Shown here: piece after piece, positions 43,600 to 56,050 of the stretch
How the letters are laid out: every line of letters starts with the position of its first letter
Numbering within the stretch: position 1 is the stretch's first letter
Source of the DNA: Desulfobulbaceae bacterium
GTDB taxonomy: Bacteria; Bacteroidota; Ignavibacteria; Kapaibacteriales; UBA2268
Assembly (NCBI GenBank): GCA_018335795.1
Contig: JAGXRP010000082.1
Location: 106,497-170,496, forward strand
Reading direction: 5' to 3'
DNA: 64,000 nucleotides
Position numbers and translations under genes: made by a program
Notes under the pieces: model-generated
What the model was told of the DNA's origin: nothing
Database searches by the model: none
Seen by the model: the letters and a program-made list of their open reading frames with translations, nothing else

Positions 43600-44163
43600 T
43601 TAATTTTTACTTTTTACAAAAAAATCAAGCGTAAGTTGAATATCCTCGCTGATACGAACAAACATGAATTTCGGCACTTTAATATTATAATCAGTCAATT
43701 TAACTATAAATTGCGATTTTAGCTGATAGCCATTGGGTACTTTATATATTTTCCCGTTTATTGAAATCTCGCGTGTAACACCATGGATAAACATTTTACC
43801 ACTTGCAACGACATCAAATTCAGTTTGAGAAACTTCTTTGATTGTAGTAAGATTTCCTTTGAAATTAGTAAATTGATATTTATCGGTATGCAGGTAATCT
43901 TCACGCATGTGGCGATTTCTAAGCCCTATACCTGTATCAACGGAATTCAAATCAACTTCGAAATATATTTCAGCATCCTTCAAATTATCTGATTTCATGT
44001 AAAGATAGCCGTCAATCTTGTTTGTTACACCGTCAAAACTTTCAACGGGCATTTCTGATGTAAATTTGACAAGATTTTTCTTAGACTTATCAACTTGATA
44101 TTCTTGGGCATTAGCAATATTAAATGCAAATAGTAAGAATATTATATATATTATATTTTTCAT
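43600..44163 (-). CDS. YceI-family periplasmic protein
   Basis: A 187-aa exported lipocalin-like protein. Signal peptide MKNIIYIIFLLFAFNIANA, then YQVDKSKKNLVKFTSEMPVE, RNRHMREDYLHTDKYQFTNF and GVTREISINGK, which are the recognisable YceI blocks. Family members bind polyisoprenoid quinone-like lipids in a beta-barrel. AGGATTTG precedes the ATG. Middle gene of the three-gene unit. Confidence 0.92.
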   Translation of the reverse strand: MKNIIYIIFLLFAFNIANAQEYQVDKSKKNLVKFTSEMPVESFDGVTNKIDGYLYMKSDNLKDAEIYFEVDLNSVDTGIGLRNRHMREDYLHTDKYQFTNFKGNLTTIKEVSQTEFDVVASGKMFIHGVTREISINGKIYKVPNGYQLKSQFIVKLTDYNIKVPKFMFVRISEDIQLTLDFFVKSKN

Positions 44164-44178
44164 TTTACAAATCCTAAA

Positions 44179-44589
44179 TTAATTATTTAAAGCTCCGTTT
44201 TCAATCCAAACTCTCAATGTGTCAATCATGTTTTGAGGCAGTTTTCCGGTCGGAGGCATAACGCTGCTTGTATTTGTACTAATTCTTTGGTATAAATAAC
44301 TGTTGTCGGGGTCATTCGGTTTGATATACATAGTTTCATCATATGCAATTTTATTAACAATATTATTATATGCTACTCCTGATGTCAAAACCAATCCACC
44401 TGCGGGAATAGTACCTGCGTGACATCCCGAAAGAGCACAATTCTTGTTCAATAATTCAGACTGAATAGAAGAAAAAGTAGCTACCAATTTGATATCGCCA
44501 ACATCGGTAGGACATTCGCTAACAATACCTTCTTCGCAAGAAGCAATAAAAATTGCAAAAATTCCAATAATTAATAATTTCCGAAACAC
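44179..44589 (-). CDS. Lipoprotein with CX4CH heme-type motif (cytochrome c-like)
   Basis: A 136-aa lipoprotein (FAIFIASC lipobox, Cys18). The start is a GTG at 44589, with GGAG 5 bases upstream. The mature part, LLNKNCALSGCHAG (Cys-x4-Cys-His) followed by AGGLVLTSG and then SSVMPPTGKLP, resembles the small cytochrome-like domains of Bacteroidota and Planctomycetes. There the His and the later Met of MPP would ligate heme. CX4CH is a known heme-attachment variant in cytochromes c3. Heme binding is inferred, not certain. It is the first gene of a unit with YceI and DUF5777 genes. Confidence 0.75.
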   Translation of the reverse strand: MFRKLLIIGIFAIFIASCEEGIVSECPTDVGDIKLVATFSSIQSELLNKNCALSGCHAGTIPAGGLVLTSGVAYNNIVNKIAYDETMYIKPNDPDNSYLYQRISTNTSSVMPPTGKLPQNMIDTLRVWIENGALNN

Positions 44590-44664
44590 AAGAACTCCAA
44601 TATATTTATACTTACTATATTTAATGACGAATTAAAATTAATACTTTACATTTGTTAACAATAA

Positions 44665-46806
44665 TTAATTTACAGGAGTTTCGACAATAATTTGAACAGT
44701 TCGACAATAATTCCGACCAAACGGAGAATTATTATCGAATAGAATAATATCGCTCCCTACATTTCTAATTGCCAAATTTTCAGGTCTAACTTTTAGAATT
44801 TTTTGTACTTCAGCTGTTCGTTTGGCAGCAAGTTCGCGATTATATTGGGTTTCACCTGTTCTATCAGCATATCCAATAATCGTGACTTTTGAATTTGGTT
44901 CAATTTTTTTCTTAATTTCATCAACAATTGCTTTATTAACACCTTTAATTTCAGCCTTATCATAATCGAATAAAATCAAAGAGTACTTTTCGACACGCTT
45001 GTCATCTTTCATTTCAAAGCGTTTTTTGCGGATTGTTAGCTGCTTAATATCGCGAGAATCTGTTACCGAGCCACTTTGTCCTAATTTATCTTTAACATCT
45101 AAAGTTATTTGAACGGGTTTTTCCAAAGTAGGAATAGGCTCTAATTCGATATCCCACCTTGACCTCTGAGGTTCGCCCTTGCCTTTGAATTCACGCAATA
45201 GGACATTATCTTGCATAATATTAATTGCCCATTCAGCAACTTCTGCATCAGCTTGGACGATTGGGTCAGCAATCAATGTTGGTGGATTAGCCTTGCGTAT
45301 TATGTCTTTCATACTGACAGGGCTAAGAATTGCCGAGTTATTGGAACTGATTTCGACTCTGCGATTTTCCTCAACCCCTTCAGGTCGGTCAACATTACCC
45401 GGGAATTCCGGTAAGTTGCGAGCTTGGATTGTTATTCGGTTCGGATTAATATCCCACACTGTTTCTAAATATTTTGCCACGCTATTAGCACGTTGGCGAG
45501 AAAGTTCTGTATTGTTGCGTTCAGAATTCGAGTTAGAGTTAGTACCTGTTAGTGTAATCTTTGCTGATGGATTTTCCTGAAGTCTTTTACCAACAATATT
45601 AAGCATTTGGGAGTAAATTTCCAAAGTTGCCCAAGGCAAATCATCCATACCAAATTGGGATTGTTCCGATTTTGATAATAAATTAAGTCTTGAAGCATTT
45701 AAATCCGATGAATTTTCGGGGAAAAATACATATGGTAAAACGGGAAATAACTCCTCTGATTCGATTTCTTCAATAATTATTGTAGGATTCTCGACAACAG
45801 CACCTTCGAAAGATAAACCGTATGTATTAAGGGCGACATTAAGCAAAGCATCTTTGGGTAGATCCAGCATATAGGTTTCGGAAACTGTTATTACTTCAAC
45901 CTCAGTTGCCGGGTCGAGCATATTAAATATACTTTCTCTGCTATCGGCGATTAGCCTGATGTTTGGCTCTTTCAATCCGACAATATAATTTCTTAGAGTA
46001 TCGCGTTTAAATTTGTACTCTTGAATTCTTTTAATTTCTTGGCTTTCGTAAACGGGGAATTTAACTGCAACCCCTAATTTCAGATTTGAAGCCGACCAAG
46101 ATTCTGATGAAATATTATTCAGAGCTTGGTAATATCTTATTTCCGGTACTAAAAATGAATTCGGTCCAATCGGTACTTTATACCCCAATCCAAGATAAAT
46201 ATGAAAAAGAGCACCCGGCAAACCCGGGATTTCATCACCTTCGCTGGAGTTACGGATTCGAGACTGTTCATTTTTAAAAATCACATCATTAGGAGTAAGC
46301 AAAGTTTCAGATTGGTTGAAAGTACCCGTCATTGGAAATCCCAGTCTAAAACCGCCTGAAAGCAAGAAGCCTTTTACAAATTCATAATCCAAGCCTGGTT
46401 CGATATAAATTGTTTGCAATGATGATTCGATTAAGTACTCGGATTCCGCATCTGCAACTCCGACTGTTTCAAAAGGTGGTGTGCTCGAGACAAATTCCGA
46501 ATTTCCGATGATTTGGGTTTCGGACAAATCAGCACCGAGTGAGTTAAGCCCAACGCGTGCAGTAAGATTTAGTTTGCTTTGTAAAGGATACTCAAACAAG
46601 GCTCCGAAATCAAATCCGGTGCCACTGCCGCCGGTAAACTTTGGACAACAATTCGGATATCCGGGCAGTTTTTCAAAATCTGCGGTGTGCATATTCAGAT
46701 TGAGCCCGCCATAGGCGCCCCAATAAAAAATTACATTACGATTTTCTTGAGCGTTCAGACAGATTGTAGATATAATTAAAGCTATAATTAAAAAATATTT
46801 TCTCAT
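44665..46806 (-). CDS. Outer-membrane protein with N-terminal barrel and two OmpA-like domains
   Basis: A 713-aa exported protein. Signal peptide MRKYFLIIALIISTICLNA. An outer-membrane barrel-like region follows (about 25-260, ending near LKLGVAVKFPVY). A first OmpA-like peptidoglycan-binding domain (about 355-490) has NNTELSRQRANSVAKYLETV and ENRRVEISS. A middle segment is followed by a second OmpA domain (about 605-713) with ILFDYDKAEIKGVNKAIVD and GYADRTGETQYNRELAAKRT. Typical OmpA proteins have one such domain, so this one may tether the outer membrane to peptidoglycan at two points. The upstream 1524-aa T9SS substrate gene ends 10 bases before its start, so the two form an operon. Confidence 0.85.
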   Translation of the reverse strand: MRKYFLIIALIISTICLNAQENRNVIFYWGAYGGLNLNMHTADFEKLPGYPNCCPKFTGGSGTGFDFGALFEYPLQSKLNLTARVGLNSLGADLSETQIIGNSEFVSSTPPFETVGVADAESEYLIESSLQTIYIEPGLDYEFVKGFLLSGGFRLGFPMTGTFNQSETLLTPNDVIFKNEQSRIRNSSEGDEIPGLPGALFHIYLGLGYKVPIGPNSFLVPEIRYYQALNNISSESWSASNLKLGVAVKFPVYESQEIKRIQEYKFKRDTLRNYIVGLKEPNIRLIADSRESIFNMLDPATEVEVITVSETYMLDLPKDALLNVALNTYGLSFEGAVVENPTIIIEEIESEELFPVLPYVFFPENSSDLNASRLNLLSKSEQSQFGMDDLPWATLEIYSQMLNIVGKRLQENPSAKITLTGTNSNSNSERNNTELSRQRANSVAKYLETVWDINPNRITIQARNLPEFPGNVDRPEGVEENRRVEISSNNSAILSPVSMKDIIRKANPPTLIADPIVQADAEVAEWAINIMQDNVLLREFKGKGEPQRSRWDIELEPIPTLEKPVQITLDVKDKLGQSGSVTDSRDIKQLTIRKKRFEMKDDKRVEKYSLILFDYDKAEIKGVNKAIVDEIKKKIEPNSKVTIIGYADRTGETQYNRELAAKRTAEVQKILKVRPENLAIRNVGSDIILFDNNSPFGRNYCRTVQIIVETPVN

Positions 46807-46816
46807 TGTTTCCTCG

Positions 46817-49800
46817 TTATTTGGTTATCATAATTGGTAAAGTAAGAACTTGCGATGGTGAACTGATTTCGGTATAATACAAGCCTGATGGTAAATTATC
46901 AGTACCTATAGTCAATTCATATATTCCGCCCGGATTAGTATTTAAATTTTCAGTATGAACTATATTGCTGTTCAAATCTCTTATTACAATTGTATGCTTT
47001 CCTTTCTCAAGCGTCCTAAGAGTCATTTTGACAAATCCATTAGCAGGGTTAGGCGACAGAACAGCCGAGAATGGTTCATTTCTCTCTAACAGTCGCTCGT
47101 CGCCCTCCTCGCATATTTCGATAGTAAGTGAGCCGGGAGTCTTCACGATTTCCTTTACACGTGAACCATAATTATGAACAATGTCAGTTATTGTAAGGAT
47201 TGTTGTGGTTTCATCACCTAACATTGCATATCCGGTAAATTCTGTCAAAACAAATTCTTGACCAACATTATTGTTTATAACAATAGTATCAATTGGAACA
47301 CGAATCTCAATGATTCTCTCATTCCCGACAAAATTTTCACTAATAATTTGACCTTTGCTTACAGAAACAGGATGATACAAACTACGATTGAAACTCAATT
47401 TTATAGATTCGAGTATGAATTGGTCAGTAATTGGATTTATCATATCAACCTTTGCATAAATTGGAACTTTGAAATTATCGTCGGTCGGGTCGGCTATTAA
47501 GTCCGGCATCCTCAATGACATAGAAAATGATGGAGAACCTTTGCCATTCAAATTGAATGAAACAATGCGTTCGCAACCGCCAACATTAAGCACCAATTCC
47601 ATTGTTGCAGGATATTCGATTTCGTCTTGCGGAGTAAATGTAAAACTTATTATTAAAGTATTGTTACTAAAAGCGTCTAAAACAAAATTAGTCGGGTCGG
47701 GTGTATAGCTCCATACAGTCGGGTCGCCTGTGAAATTGACCGACAATATTTGAATGTTCCAAGGACCTTGATTGACTATAACCCAATCTCCATTTTCCGA
47801 ATCTCCAACGAATGCATTCAAATCAATTGTCAATGGGTTTGTAGTAATAGAACCAGCTATAACGTAGGCTCTTAAAATGTATGAATAGGACTCAATATTT
47901 CCGTTTCTATAAATATCAACTTCAAATTCTGCAAGATATTCACCATCAGAAGCACCATCCGAATCAAAGTAAATTTGTGCACCTGTTTGATTAAATGCGG
48001 GAGTAATTGTGTCAGGAGGGGTGATTGCCGATTGGACAATGAAAAATCTTCCGCTTGTATTTATCAAGTTTTCATTCAAAATGATATAAGGAGCGGGCGA
48101 ATTGTTGATATAATCAAAAATCTTTAGATGGCGAATCGGGTCAACTATACAAGGTGGAAACACACCTATTTCCAAAGTATCAACTTTATTGACTGTATTG
48201 GGTGTTGGGAAACTCAAGACAACCTCATCATCAAATTCAATTCTAGGATAAGATAGCAGACCGTTTGCTCTGATAGGGATTTCAAGGGAATCTATACAAG
48301 GCTTATCGAAGTAAACTTTAATCGAACCATTGGTAATGCCTTCCGATTGAGAAATCAAATTCATCAAAATATCCGAATCACCAAATCCACTTATTGTTAA
48401 CGGGTTTGGCGTTCCGGCTACTAATCCCGGAAATTGAACCGATAAAGAAGAAATAAATTCGTCAAAATCGGCATTGTTTGTCATTACAATTTGCCGTTCA
48501 GTTTCGAACCCAACGTAAACATTGCCGAAGTCCAATGAAGGCGGAGCTGCTGTTACATTGAATCCCATAACCTCGGCAGTGAGAGTTATTTCAATCGGGC
48601 TATTATCAGGGTCATCAGTCAACAGTACCAAACGTGCATTTTTCACACCTGTGCCCGAACCCATTGGGTCAAATTTCAGAGCGATTGAAAATCCTGATGG
48701 TGGATTCTCATTTGCATTTAACTTAATCGGATATAAGACCTGATTTGTAATTTTAAACATATCCGAATCTGCACCATCTATGTTAGGTTCGTAAAATAAA
48801 ATGTCTGTCGTACCGGTATTTTGAATTTTAATTGTATCGTATGCTACCTCGCAATGCGGTATCCGACCGAAATCAACTAAATATTTGTCTATATCAAGAG
48901 CAGCTTGGACTGCAGTTCCAAATAATTCGGTATTATTTTCGGCATCGCAACTAATGTCAGATTTGACTGTAATCGAATTCAAAATTGAACTGAAGTCTCC
49001 TTCGGATGTAGGAGTAAATCGAACAGTCACTTCCATCTCCCCACCAATTGCAATTGTTGCAGGAGGTGCAGGAAAAGTTGAAACAATCGAAAATGGACTG
49101 CCAATATTTGGGAATTTTTCAAATCTAAGAGGTGTTGTGCCTGTATTTCGTAAAACGACGACTATATCTGATGATTGACCGACTCGAGTTTCAGGGAATG
49201 TGAAATCGTCGGGATTGACACCGATTGTAGATAATTCGGGTTCGTCAACATCAGATACAAAAATGTCCACTAATGCAGGATTTTGCAATGGGTCGTTATT
49301 AGGAATTCTGAGACGATTTGAAATAAAAGTTTTATCTCCACCCAAATATTGAAATTTAATAACCACTTCGATTTTATCTCCGGGAGCGATACTAATATCA
49401 CCTATGGGAGAATCAATCCAAAATCCGTTTTTTCCAAACATCCAATTAGCATCATCTAAAGTCACCAATAAATTATTATTTGCAGTTGCATCATTTTCAA
49501 TTTCAAAAGAAAACGTCAAAGTATCTCCCAAACAATGAATGCCTGTATATTCGGCTTTATCGGGGAAAATTGCTTTTGAATTGATATCTAAAAGAAACAT
49601 ATTGGCTGCTGCTTGGGACATAATATGAGTAGGGACAGCAACATAATCAGCACTTGAGGGAGTTTTGATTTCTTGAACTGCTACAAGATAAAATATTTTG
49701 TCAGGCTCTGCCAATGATATGTTTTGATTCCAAATGCCGGTAAAACCATCCGCAATTTCGCCAATTAAAGTCCAATCAGTACTTTCAGATTTTAAATATA

Positions 49801-51391
49801 GCGAAGTTTTTCCTTGACGGGAATCAGTATGTTGAAATCCACGAAGTGAAAAATCGCGAGTAACCCATCTGGAGCTATCGGTAACCAATCCACGAAAAGT
49901 CGAAGCAGTTCCGGGAGAAGCATTTAATCCACCGAGTACGAGAGCATCGTAACGAATTCGTCCGGCACCACCTATTGTTGAAATGGCGTCTTTAGTGTTG
50001 GAGCCACCTGAAACTTCGATTTGGACGTTTGTTGCATTAGTTTTGGAATGAAGACCTACATGCCCACCAGAGCCACTTCCACCTTGGCTATCACCACAAC
50101 CGTTTATAGCACCTGCTTTACCATTAGCACTAACAGCTATAGATTCGATACTTGTAGCAAAAATCCTGACAGCACCACCACCGCCACCACCTGCTGCAGA
50201 GCAGTTTAAAGGGCATTGTGGATTACCACCTGCACCTCCGGAACCACCTGCTATCGGAACGGTCATATCATTCCCATGGACAAAACCATTTGTGTTCATT
50301 CTGCCACCTTGCCCAGCTGTAGCATTGCCTGCAGCACCACCGGGCGAATTTTGCTTGAAACCGCTACCGCCACCAAATTCCCCATTGGGTTCGCAACCAC
50401 CGCCATTATCACAACCTGTTCCTGATTTCCCGAATGGATGACCTGTACCACCACCTGCAGCTTCAAACCATGGAGATGAACCGCCGAGAACGCCATTTAT
50501 ACTATATCCACCAATTTTGTTATCAACTATCAAATTTGGACCGCTACCTACACCCGGAGCTGCATAAACATCACTTACGAGAGGGTTGCCTGACTTATTT
50601 CTTCCTCCGGGACCACCACCAGTAAAGCCGTCACCACCACGAAAGCCAACTCCTGTGAAGTCACAAAAACTGCCACCGCCTCCGCCGCCGCCGGGTCCGC
50701 CTTGTTGGACTAAATTATTTCCTTCTTCTCCGGCATTAGCAGAAATCAAAGTACCTGTTGTTCCGCGGATGGGACCTTTGCTTAATAATATAAAAGGTAA
50801 ATAGGCTTGGTTGCCGGCTAAATTAGGGTCGCAATTATTCATGGATACAGTATATTTTCTGCCACCGAGTTGCAGCGAATCAAATATCATAGCTCCTCTT
50901 GGAGAACGAGTACCCAAAGCACCTGCACCGAAAACTACATCAGTTGTGTTGACATTTCCGTTGAAATAAGGTCGCGGGCGGACAATATAGTAATTAAAGG
51001 AAGCTGATTCCACGCCATTTACAACAACTTTCAATGGAATTACAAATTCAGAATTTAAAGTAAGCGCTTCAAAAGAATTTGGTGACAAAGTGTGCGAAAC
51101 GAATATTTGAGTCGAAATCATTCTGCCATCCCAACTTACTGCGAGCGGACCAATTGTGATTTTGGACTCATCTGCCTCATTAGCTGTAATAACCCGAACG
51201 TTATCGCCCGGGTTGTTTAGATGAAAACCGTCATTGCCGTATGTTTTGAAGCTATAGGGTGCGATAATCTCTACGTATATGTTCATTCCCGGGGCGCCTA
51301 TATCCGGAATAATGTATGCAACTTGTGGTTGCGATACAAGGTTAGTCAAAACGGCAAAAACTATAACAAAACAGGTCAAAATTATTCTCAT
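46817..51391 (-). CDS. Giant Gly-rich secreted protein with choice-of-anchor-D domains and T9SS sorting domain
   Basis: A 1524-aa exported protein. Signal peptide 1-21. An N-terminal domain (about 25-150) precedes a glycine-rich region (about 165-500) with runs such as GGPGGGGGGGSFCDF and many G-G-x repeats. Several ASPM/SPD2/Hydin-like (choice-of-anchor D) Ig-type domains occupy about 640-1250 (e.g. VVLRNTGTTPLRFEKF, IKIQNTGTTDILFYEP). A cohesin-like or Ig-like domain is followed by a type A T9SS domain (VLSPNPANGFVKMTLRTL to the end LPIMITK). The glycine-rich part resembles the Gly-rich modules of adhesins and may be flexible or fibrous. AAGG lies 9 bases before the ATG. Co-transcribed with the double-OmpA gene. 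Confidence 0.85.
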   Translation of the reverse strand: MRIILTCFVIVFAVLTNLVSQPQVAYIIPDIGAPGMNIYVEIIAPYSFKTYGNDGFHLNNPGDNVRVITANEADESKITIGPLAVSWDGRMISTQIFVSHTLSPNSFEALTLNSEFVIPLKVVVNGVESASFNYYIVRPRPYFNGNVNTTDVVFGAGALGTRSPRGAMIFDSLQLGGRKYTVSMNNCDPNLAGNQAYLPFILLSKGPIRGTTGTLISANAGEEGNNLVQQGGPGGGGGGGSFCDFTGVGFRGGDGFTGGGPGGRNKSGNPLVSDVYAAPGVGSGPNLIVDNKIGGYSINGVLGGSSPWFEAAGGGTGHPFGKSGTGCDNGGGCEPNGEFGGGSGFKQNSPGGAAGNATAGQGGRMNTNGFVHGNDMTVPIAGGSGGAGGNPQCPLNCSAAGGGGGGAVRIFATSIESIAVSANGKAGAINGCGDSQGGSGSGGHVGLHSKTNATNVQIEVSGGSNTKDAISTIGGAGRIRYDALVLGGLNASPGTASTFRGLVTDSSRWVTRDFSLRGFQHTDSRQGKTSLYLKSESTDWTLIGEIADGFTGIWNQNISLAEPDKIFYLVAVQEIKTPSSADYVAVPTHIMSQAAANMFLLDINSKAIFPDKAEYTGIHCLGDTLTFSFEIENDATANNNLLVTLDDANWMFGKNGFWIDSPIGDISIAPGDKIEVVIKFQYLGGDKTFISNRLRIPNNDPLQNPALVDIFVSDVDEPELSTIGVNPDDFTFPETRVGQSSDIVVVLRNTGTTPLRFEKFPNIGSPFSIVSTFPAPPATIAIGGEMEVTVRFTPTSEGDFSSILNSITVKSDISCDAENNTELFGTAVQAALDIDKYLVDFGRIPHCEVAYDTIKIQNTGTTDILFYEPNIDGADSDMFKITNQVLYPIKLNANENPPSGFSIALKFDPMGSGTGVKNARLVLLTDDPDNSPIEITLTAEVMGFNVTAAPPSLDFGNVYVGFETERQIVMTNNADFDEFISSLSVQFPGLVAGTPNPLTISGFGDSDILMNLISQSEGITNGSIKVYFDKPCIDSLEIPIRANGLLSYPRIEFDDEVVLSFPTPNTVNKVDTLEIGVFPPCIVDPIRHLKIFDYINNSPAPYIILNENLINTSGRFFIVQSAITPPDTITPAFNQTGAQIYFDSDGASDGEYLAEFEVDIYRNGNIESYSYILRAYVIAGSITTNPLTIDLNAFVGDSENGDWVIVNQGPWNIQILSVNFTGDPTVWSYTPDPTNFVLDAFSNNTLIISFTFTPQDEIEYPATMELVLNVGGCERIVSFNLNGKGSPSFSMSLRMPDLIADPTDDNFKVPIYAKVDMINPITDQFILESIKLSFNRSLYHPVSVSKGQIISENFVGNERIIEIRVPIDTIVINNNVGQEFVLTEFTGYAMLGDETTTILTITDIVHNYGSRVKEIVKTPGSLTIEICEEGDERLLERNEPFSAVLSPNPANGFVKMTLRTLEKGKHTIVIRDLNSNIVHTENLNTNPGGIYELTIGTDNLPSGLYYTEISSPSQVLTLPIMITK

Positions 51392-51566
51392 TGCTTACCT
51401 TTTAAAAAATTCTAAAATTCATAACAAATATTACAAAACAAATATTCAAAATAATTATTGCATACATGTATTAACAATATTTTTAGGAAAATGTAACAAA
51501 GATTCCGAAAATATTTTGCAAAAATTTTTTGGCTCAATATTTGTTCTATTCATTATGGGGGTAAAA

Positions 51567-52463
51567 ATGAATTTACAAGAAGCTATTAATAAATTTTTAG
51601 ATTACTGCGAGACCGAGAAATCGTTCTCCGCGAAAACTGTTGAGAGCTACAAAACAGCCCTGGAACAGTTCGAATCGTATTTCTTTTCACAATACGGCGA
51701 AAATCCTGACATAAAAATGATTGAATCCGATGACATCAAGCCATTTCTGGGTTGGATGCACGACAAGGGTTTGAAACGAAATTCACTCCGCATGAAAATT
51801 GCAGCCGTGAAATCTTTTTTCAAATATTGCAAGAAGAAGGATTTAATCACACTCAATCCGGGTTCGACTGTAACCACTCCCAAAAAGGAGAAGCGGTTGC
51901 CTTCATTTTTGTTGAAAAATGAAGTCGAAAAAATGCTTGACGGATTTGACACCACAACACCTGAAGGAGCAAGGAACAACGCCTTGGTCGAGCTTATTTA
52001 CAGTTCAGGTTTGCGTATAAGCGAAGCATTGAATTTGAAGATTGCTGAGTTGGATTTGCGTAGTGGCACTATAAAAATACTCGGTAAAGGCAACAAACAA
52101 AGAATTGTGCCCATTGGCGAGAAAGCTATCAAAGCAATTGAACTATATCAAAACATAAGAAGCCAAGTCTCGGAAAAAATTTCCCGTGATTATCTCTTCA
52201 TTGGTAAATCGGGGAAAAGACTTGATGCCTCGGTTGCATACCGAATTATAAACCGAAAAATGGGATTAGTAAGCGAATCAAAGCAAAAAAGTCCTCACGT
52301 TTTGCGCCATAGCTTTGCGACACATTTGCTTGATAATGGTGCCGACATTCGCTCCGTAAGCGAAATGTTGGGGCATGCTTCGCTTAGTACAACACAAATT
52401 TATACTCATTTATCAGTCGAAAAACTAAAAGAAAGCTACAAAAAAGCTCACCCTAAGGCATGA
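51567..52463 (+). CDS. xerD: Site-specific tyrosine recombinase XerD/XerC
   Basis: A 298-aa cytoplasmic recombinase that resolves chromosome dimers at dif. The start is the ATG at 51567, 5 bases after GGGGGT; the frame is open much further upstream (to 51279), but that would overlap the divergent gene. N-terminal SAM-like DNA-binding domain 1-105. Catalytic residues Arg150 (SSGLRISEAL), Lys174 (GKGNK), His244 and Arg247 (SPHVLRHSFATHL), His270 (LGHASL) and Tyr279 (TTQIYTHL) are all present. The length is exactly that of E. coli XerC/XerD; XerC versus XerD cannot be settled by eye. There is no sign of an associated mobile element. Confidence 0.93.
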   Translation: MNLQEAINKFLDYCETEKSFSAKTVESYKTALEQFESYFFSQYGENPDIKMIESDDIKPFLGWMHDKGLKRNSLRMKIAAVKSFFKYCKKKDLITLNPGSTVTTPKKEKRLPSFLLKNEVEKMLDGFDTTTPEGARNNALVELIYSSGLRISEALNLKIAELDLRSGTIKILGKGNKQRIVPIGEKAIKAIELYQNIRSQVSEKISRDYLFIGKSGKRLDASVAYRIINRKMGLVSESKQKSPHVLRHSFATHLLDNGADIRSVSEMLGHASLSTTQIYTHLSVEKLKESYKKAHPKA

Positions 52464-52520
52464 AATAATTTATAGTTAATTTCTTCTATTTTTAATTATG
52501 TAAAAACAGAAAAATTGACA

Positions 52521-53504
52521 ATGGAAAAAGTAAAAGTTTCAGTTATAGGTGTTGGTCATTTAGGTAGAATTCATGCAAGGTTGTGGACAAAACACGAAAA
52601 TGCAGAGATTGTTGGTGTTCGAGATATAATTCCCGAACGAGCAATCGCATCGGCTACGGAGAACAATTGCAAAGTGTTTGATGATTTGGAATCCGCTATT
52701 GAAGCAGCAGATGCAGTGACGATTGCTGTACCTACTTCGATTCATTTCGAAATCGCAAAAGCCTGTATTGAGCGTGGCAAGCACTGCTTAATCGAGAAAC
52801 CGATTACCGAAACTTACGACGACGCCATGAAATTGATTGATTTGGCAAAGCGGCATAATGTGCAAATTCAAGTTGGGCATGTAGAAAGATTCAATCCGGC
52901 TATCAGAGCAATCAAAAAATACAACATCAAACCACTTTTTATCGAAGCTCACCGTTTGGGGCAATTCAAACCACGAGCCAGAGACGTTTCGGTAATTCAT
53001 GATTTGATGATTCATGATATAGATATAATTTTGTGGTTAGTCAAATCCAAAATCATCAGCGTTCATGCAAATGGAGTCAATGTTTTGACCGATACCACTG
53101 ACATTGCAAATGCAAGATTGACATTCGAAAATGGAGCCGTTGCAAACATCACTGCATCAAGAATTTCGGCAAATCCAATGCGTAAAATGCGAATTTTCCA
53201 ACGCGACACATACTTCTCGCTCGATTTCCAGAAACATTCCGTGGACGTTTATAAAATTTATCCTGATGATGAAAAACCCGATTTAGGGACACCTGCAACC
53301 ATGCTTGGTTCATTGGAAACGGGTTTGAAGAACAAAAATATATTTTTCGAGAAGCCGCAAGTAGAGGAAATCAACGCAATTTTGGAAGAGCAAAAGGCTT
53401 TCGCTGACTCGATATTGACAAATTCACCTATTCAAGTGGGCGCCTTCGAAGCCAGCGAAGCATTGAGAGTCGCCGAAATAATTATGTATCAAATTTACAA
53501 CTGA
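52521..53504 (+). CDS. Gfo/Idh/MocA-family NAD(P)-dependent oxidoreductase
   Basis: A 327-aa cytoplasmic oxidoreductase. The start is the ATG at 52521 (an in-frame TTG lies two codons earlier). VKVSVIGVGHLGRIHARLW is the Rossmann nucleotide-binding motif, CLIEKPITETYDDAMKLI has the conserved EKP, and QVGHVERFNPAIRA leads to the catalytic HDLMIHDIDIILW helix. Sequences of this shape include UDP-GlcNAc 3-dehydrogenases acting in lipid A synthesis, but no lpx gene is adjacent, so the substrate stays open. It follows xerD by 57 bases. Confidence 0.9.
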   Translation: MEKVKVSVIGVGHLGRIHARLWTKHENAEIVGVRDIIPERAIASATENNCKVFDDLESAIEAADAVTIAVPTSIHFEIAKACIERGKHCLIEKPITETYDDAMKLIDLAKRHNVQIQVGHVERFNPAIRAIKKYNIKPLFIEAHRLGQFKPRARDVSVIHDLMIHDIDIILWLVKSKIISVHANGVNVLTDTTDIANARLTFENGAVANITASRISANPMRKMRIFQRDTYFSLDFQKHSVDVYKIYPDDEKPDLGTPATMLGSLETGLKNKNIFFEKPQVEEINAILEEQKAFADSILTNSPIQVGAFEASEALRVAEIIMYQIYN

Positions 53505-53510
53505 TAATTT

Positions 53511-56026
<2,516 letters not shown>

Positions 56027-56050
56027 TTAAAAATAATGAAAAATTAGTCA

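Noticed and set aside
50021..50804. Several plus-strand frames rich in Pro/Thr/Cys opposite the giant secreted protein
   Set aside because: They are mirror images of its glycine-rich codons; no start signals.
51279..51566. 96-residue N-terminal extension of the Xer recombinase
   Set aside because: It would overlap the divergent gene's start, and the ATG at 51567 with GGGGG gives the exact family length.
51567..52463. Recombinase as part of a mobile element or integron
   Set aside because: All features fit a housekeeping XerC/D; no attachment repeats, cassettes or other mobility genes adjoin it. Integron-type sites were considered for the 34-35.5 kb repeats but no convincing attC core pair was found.
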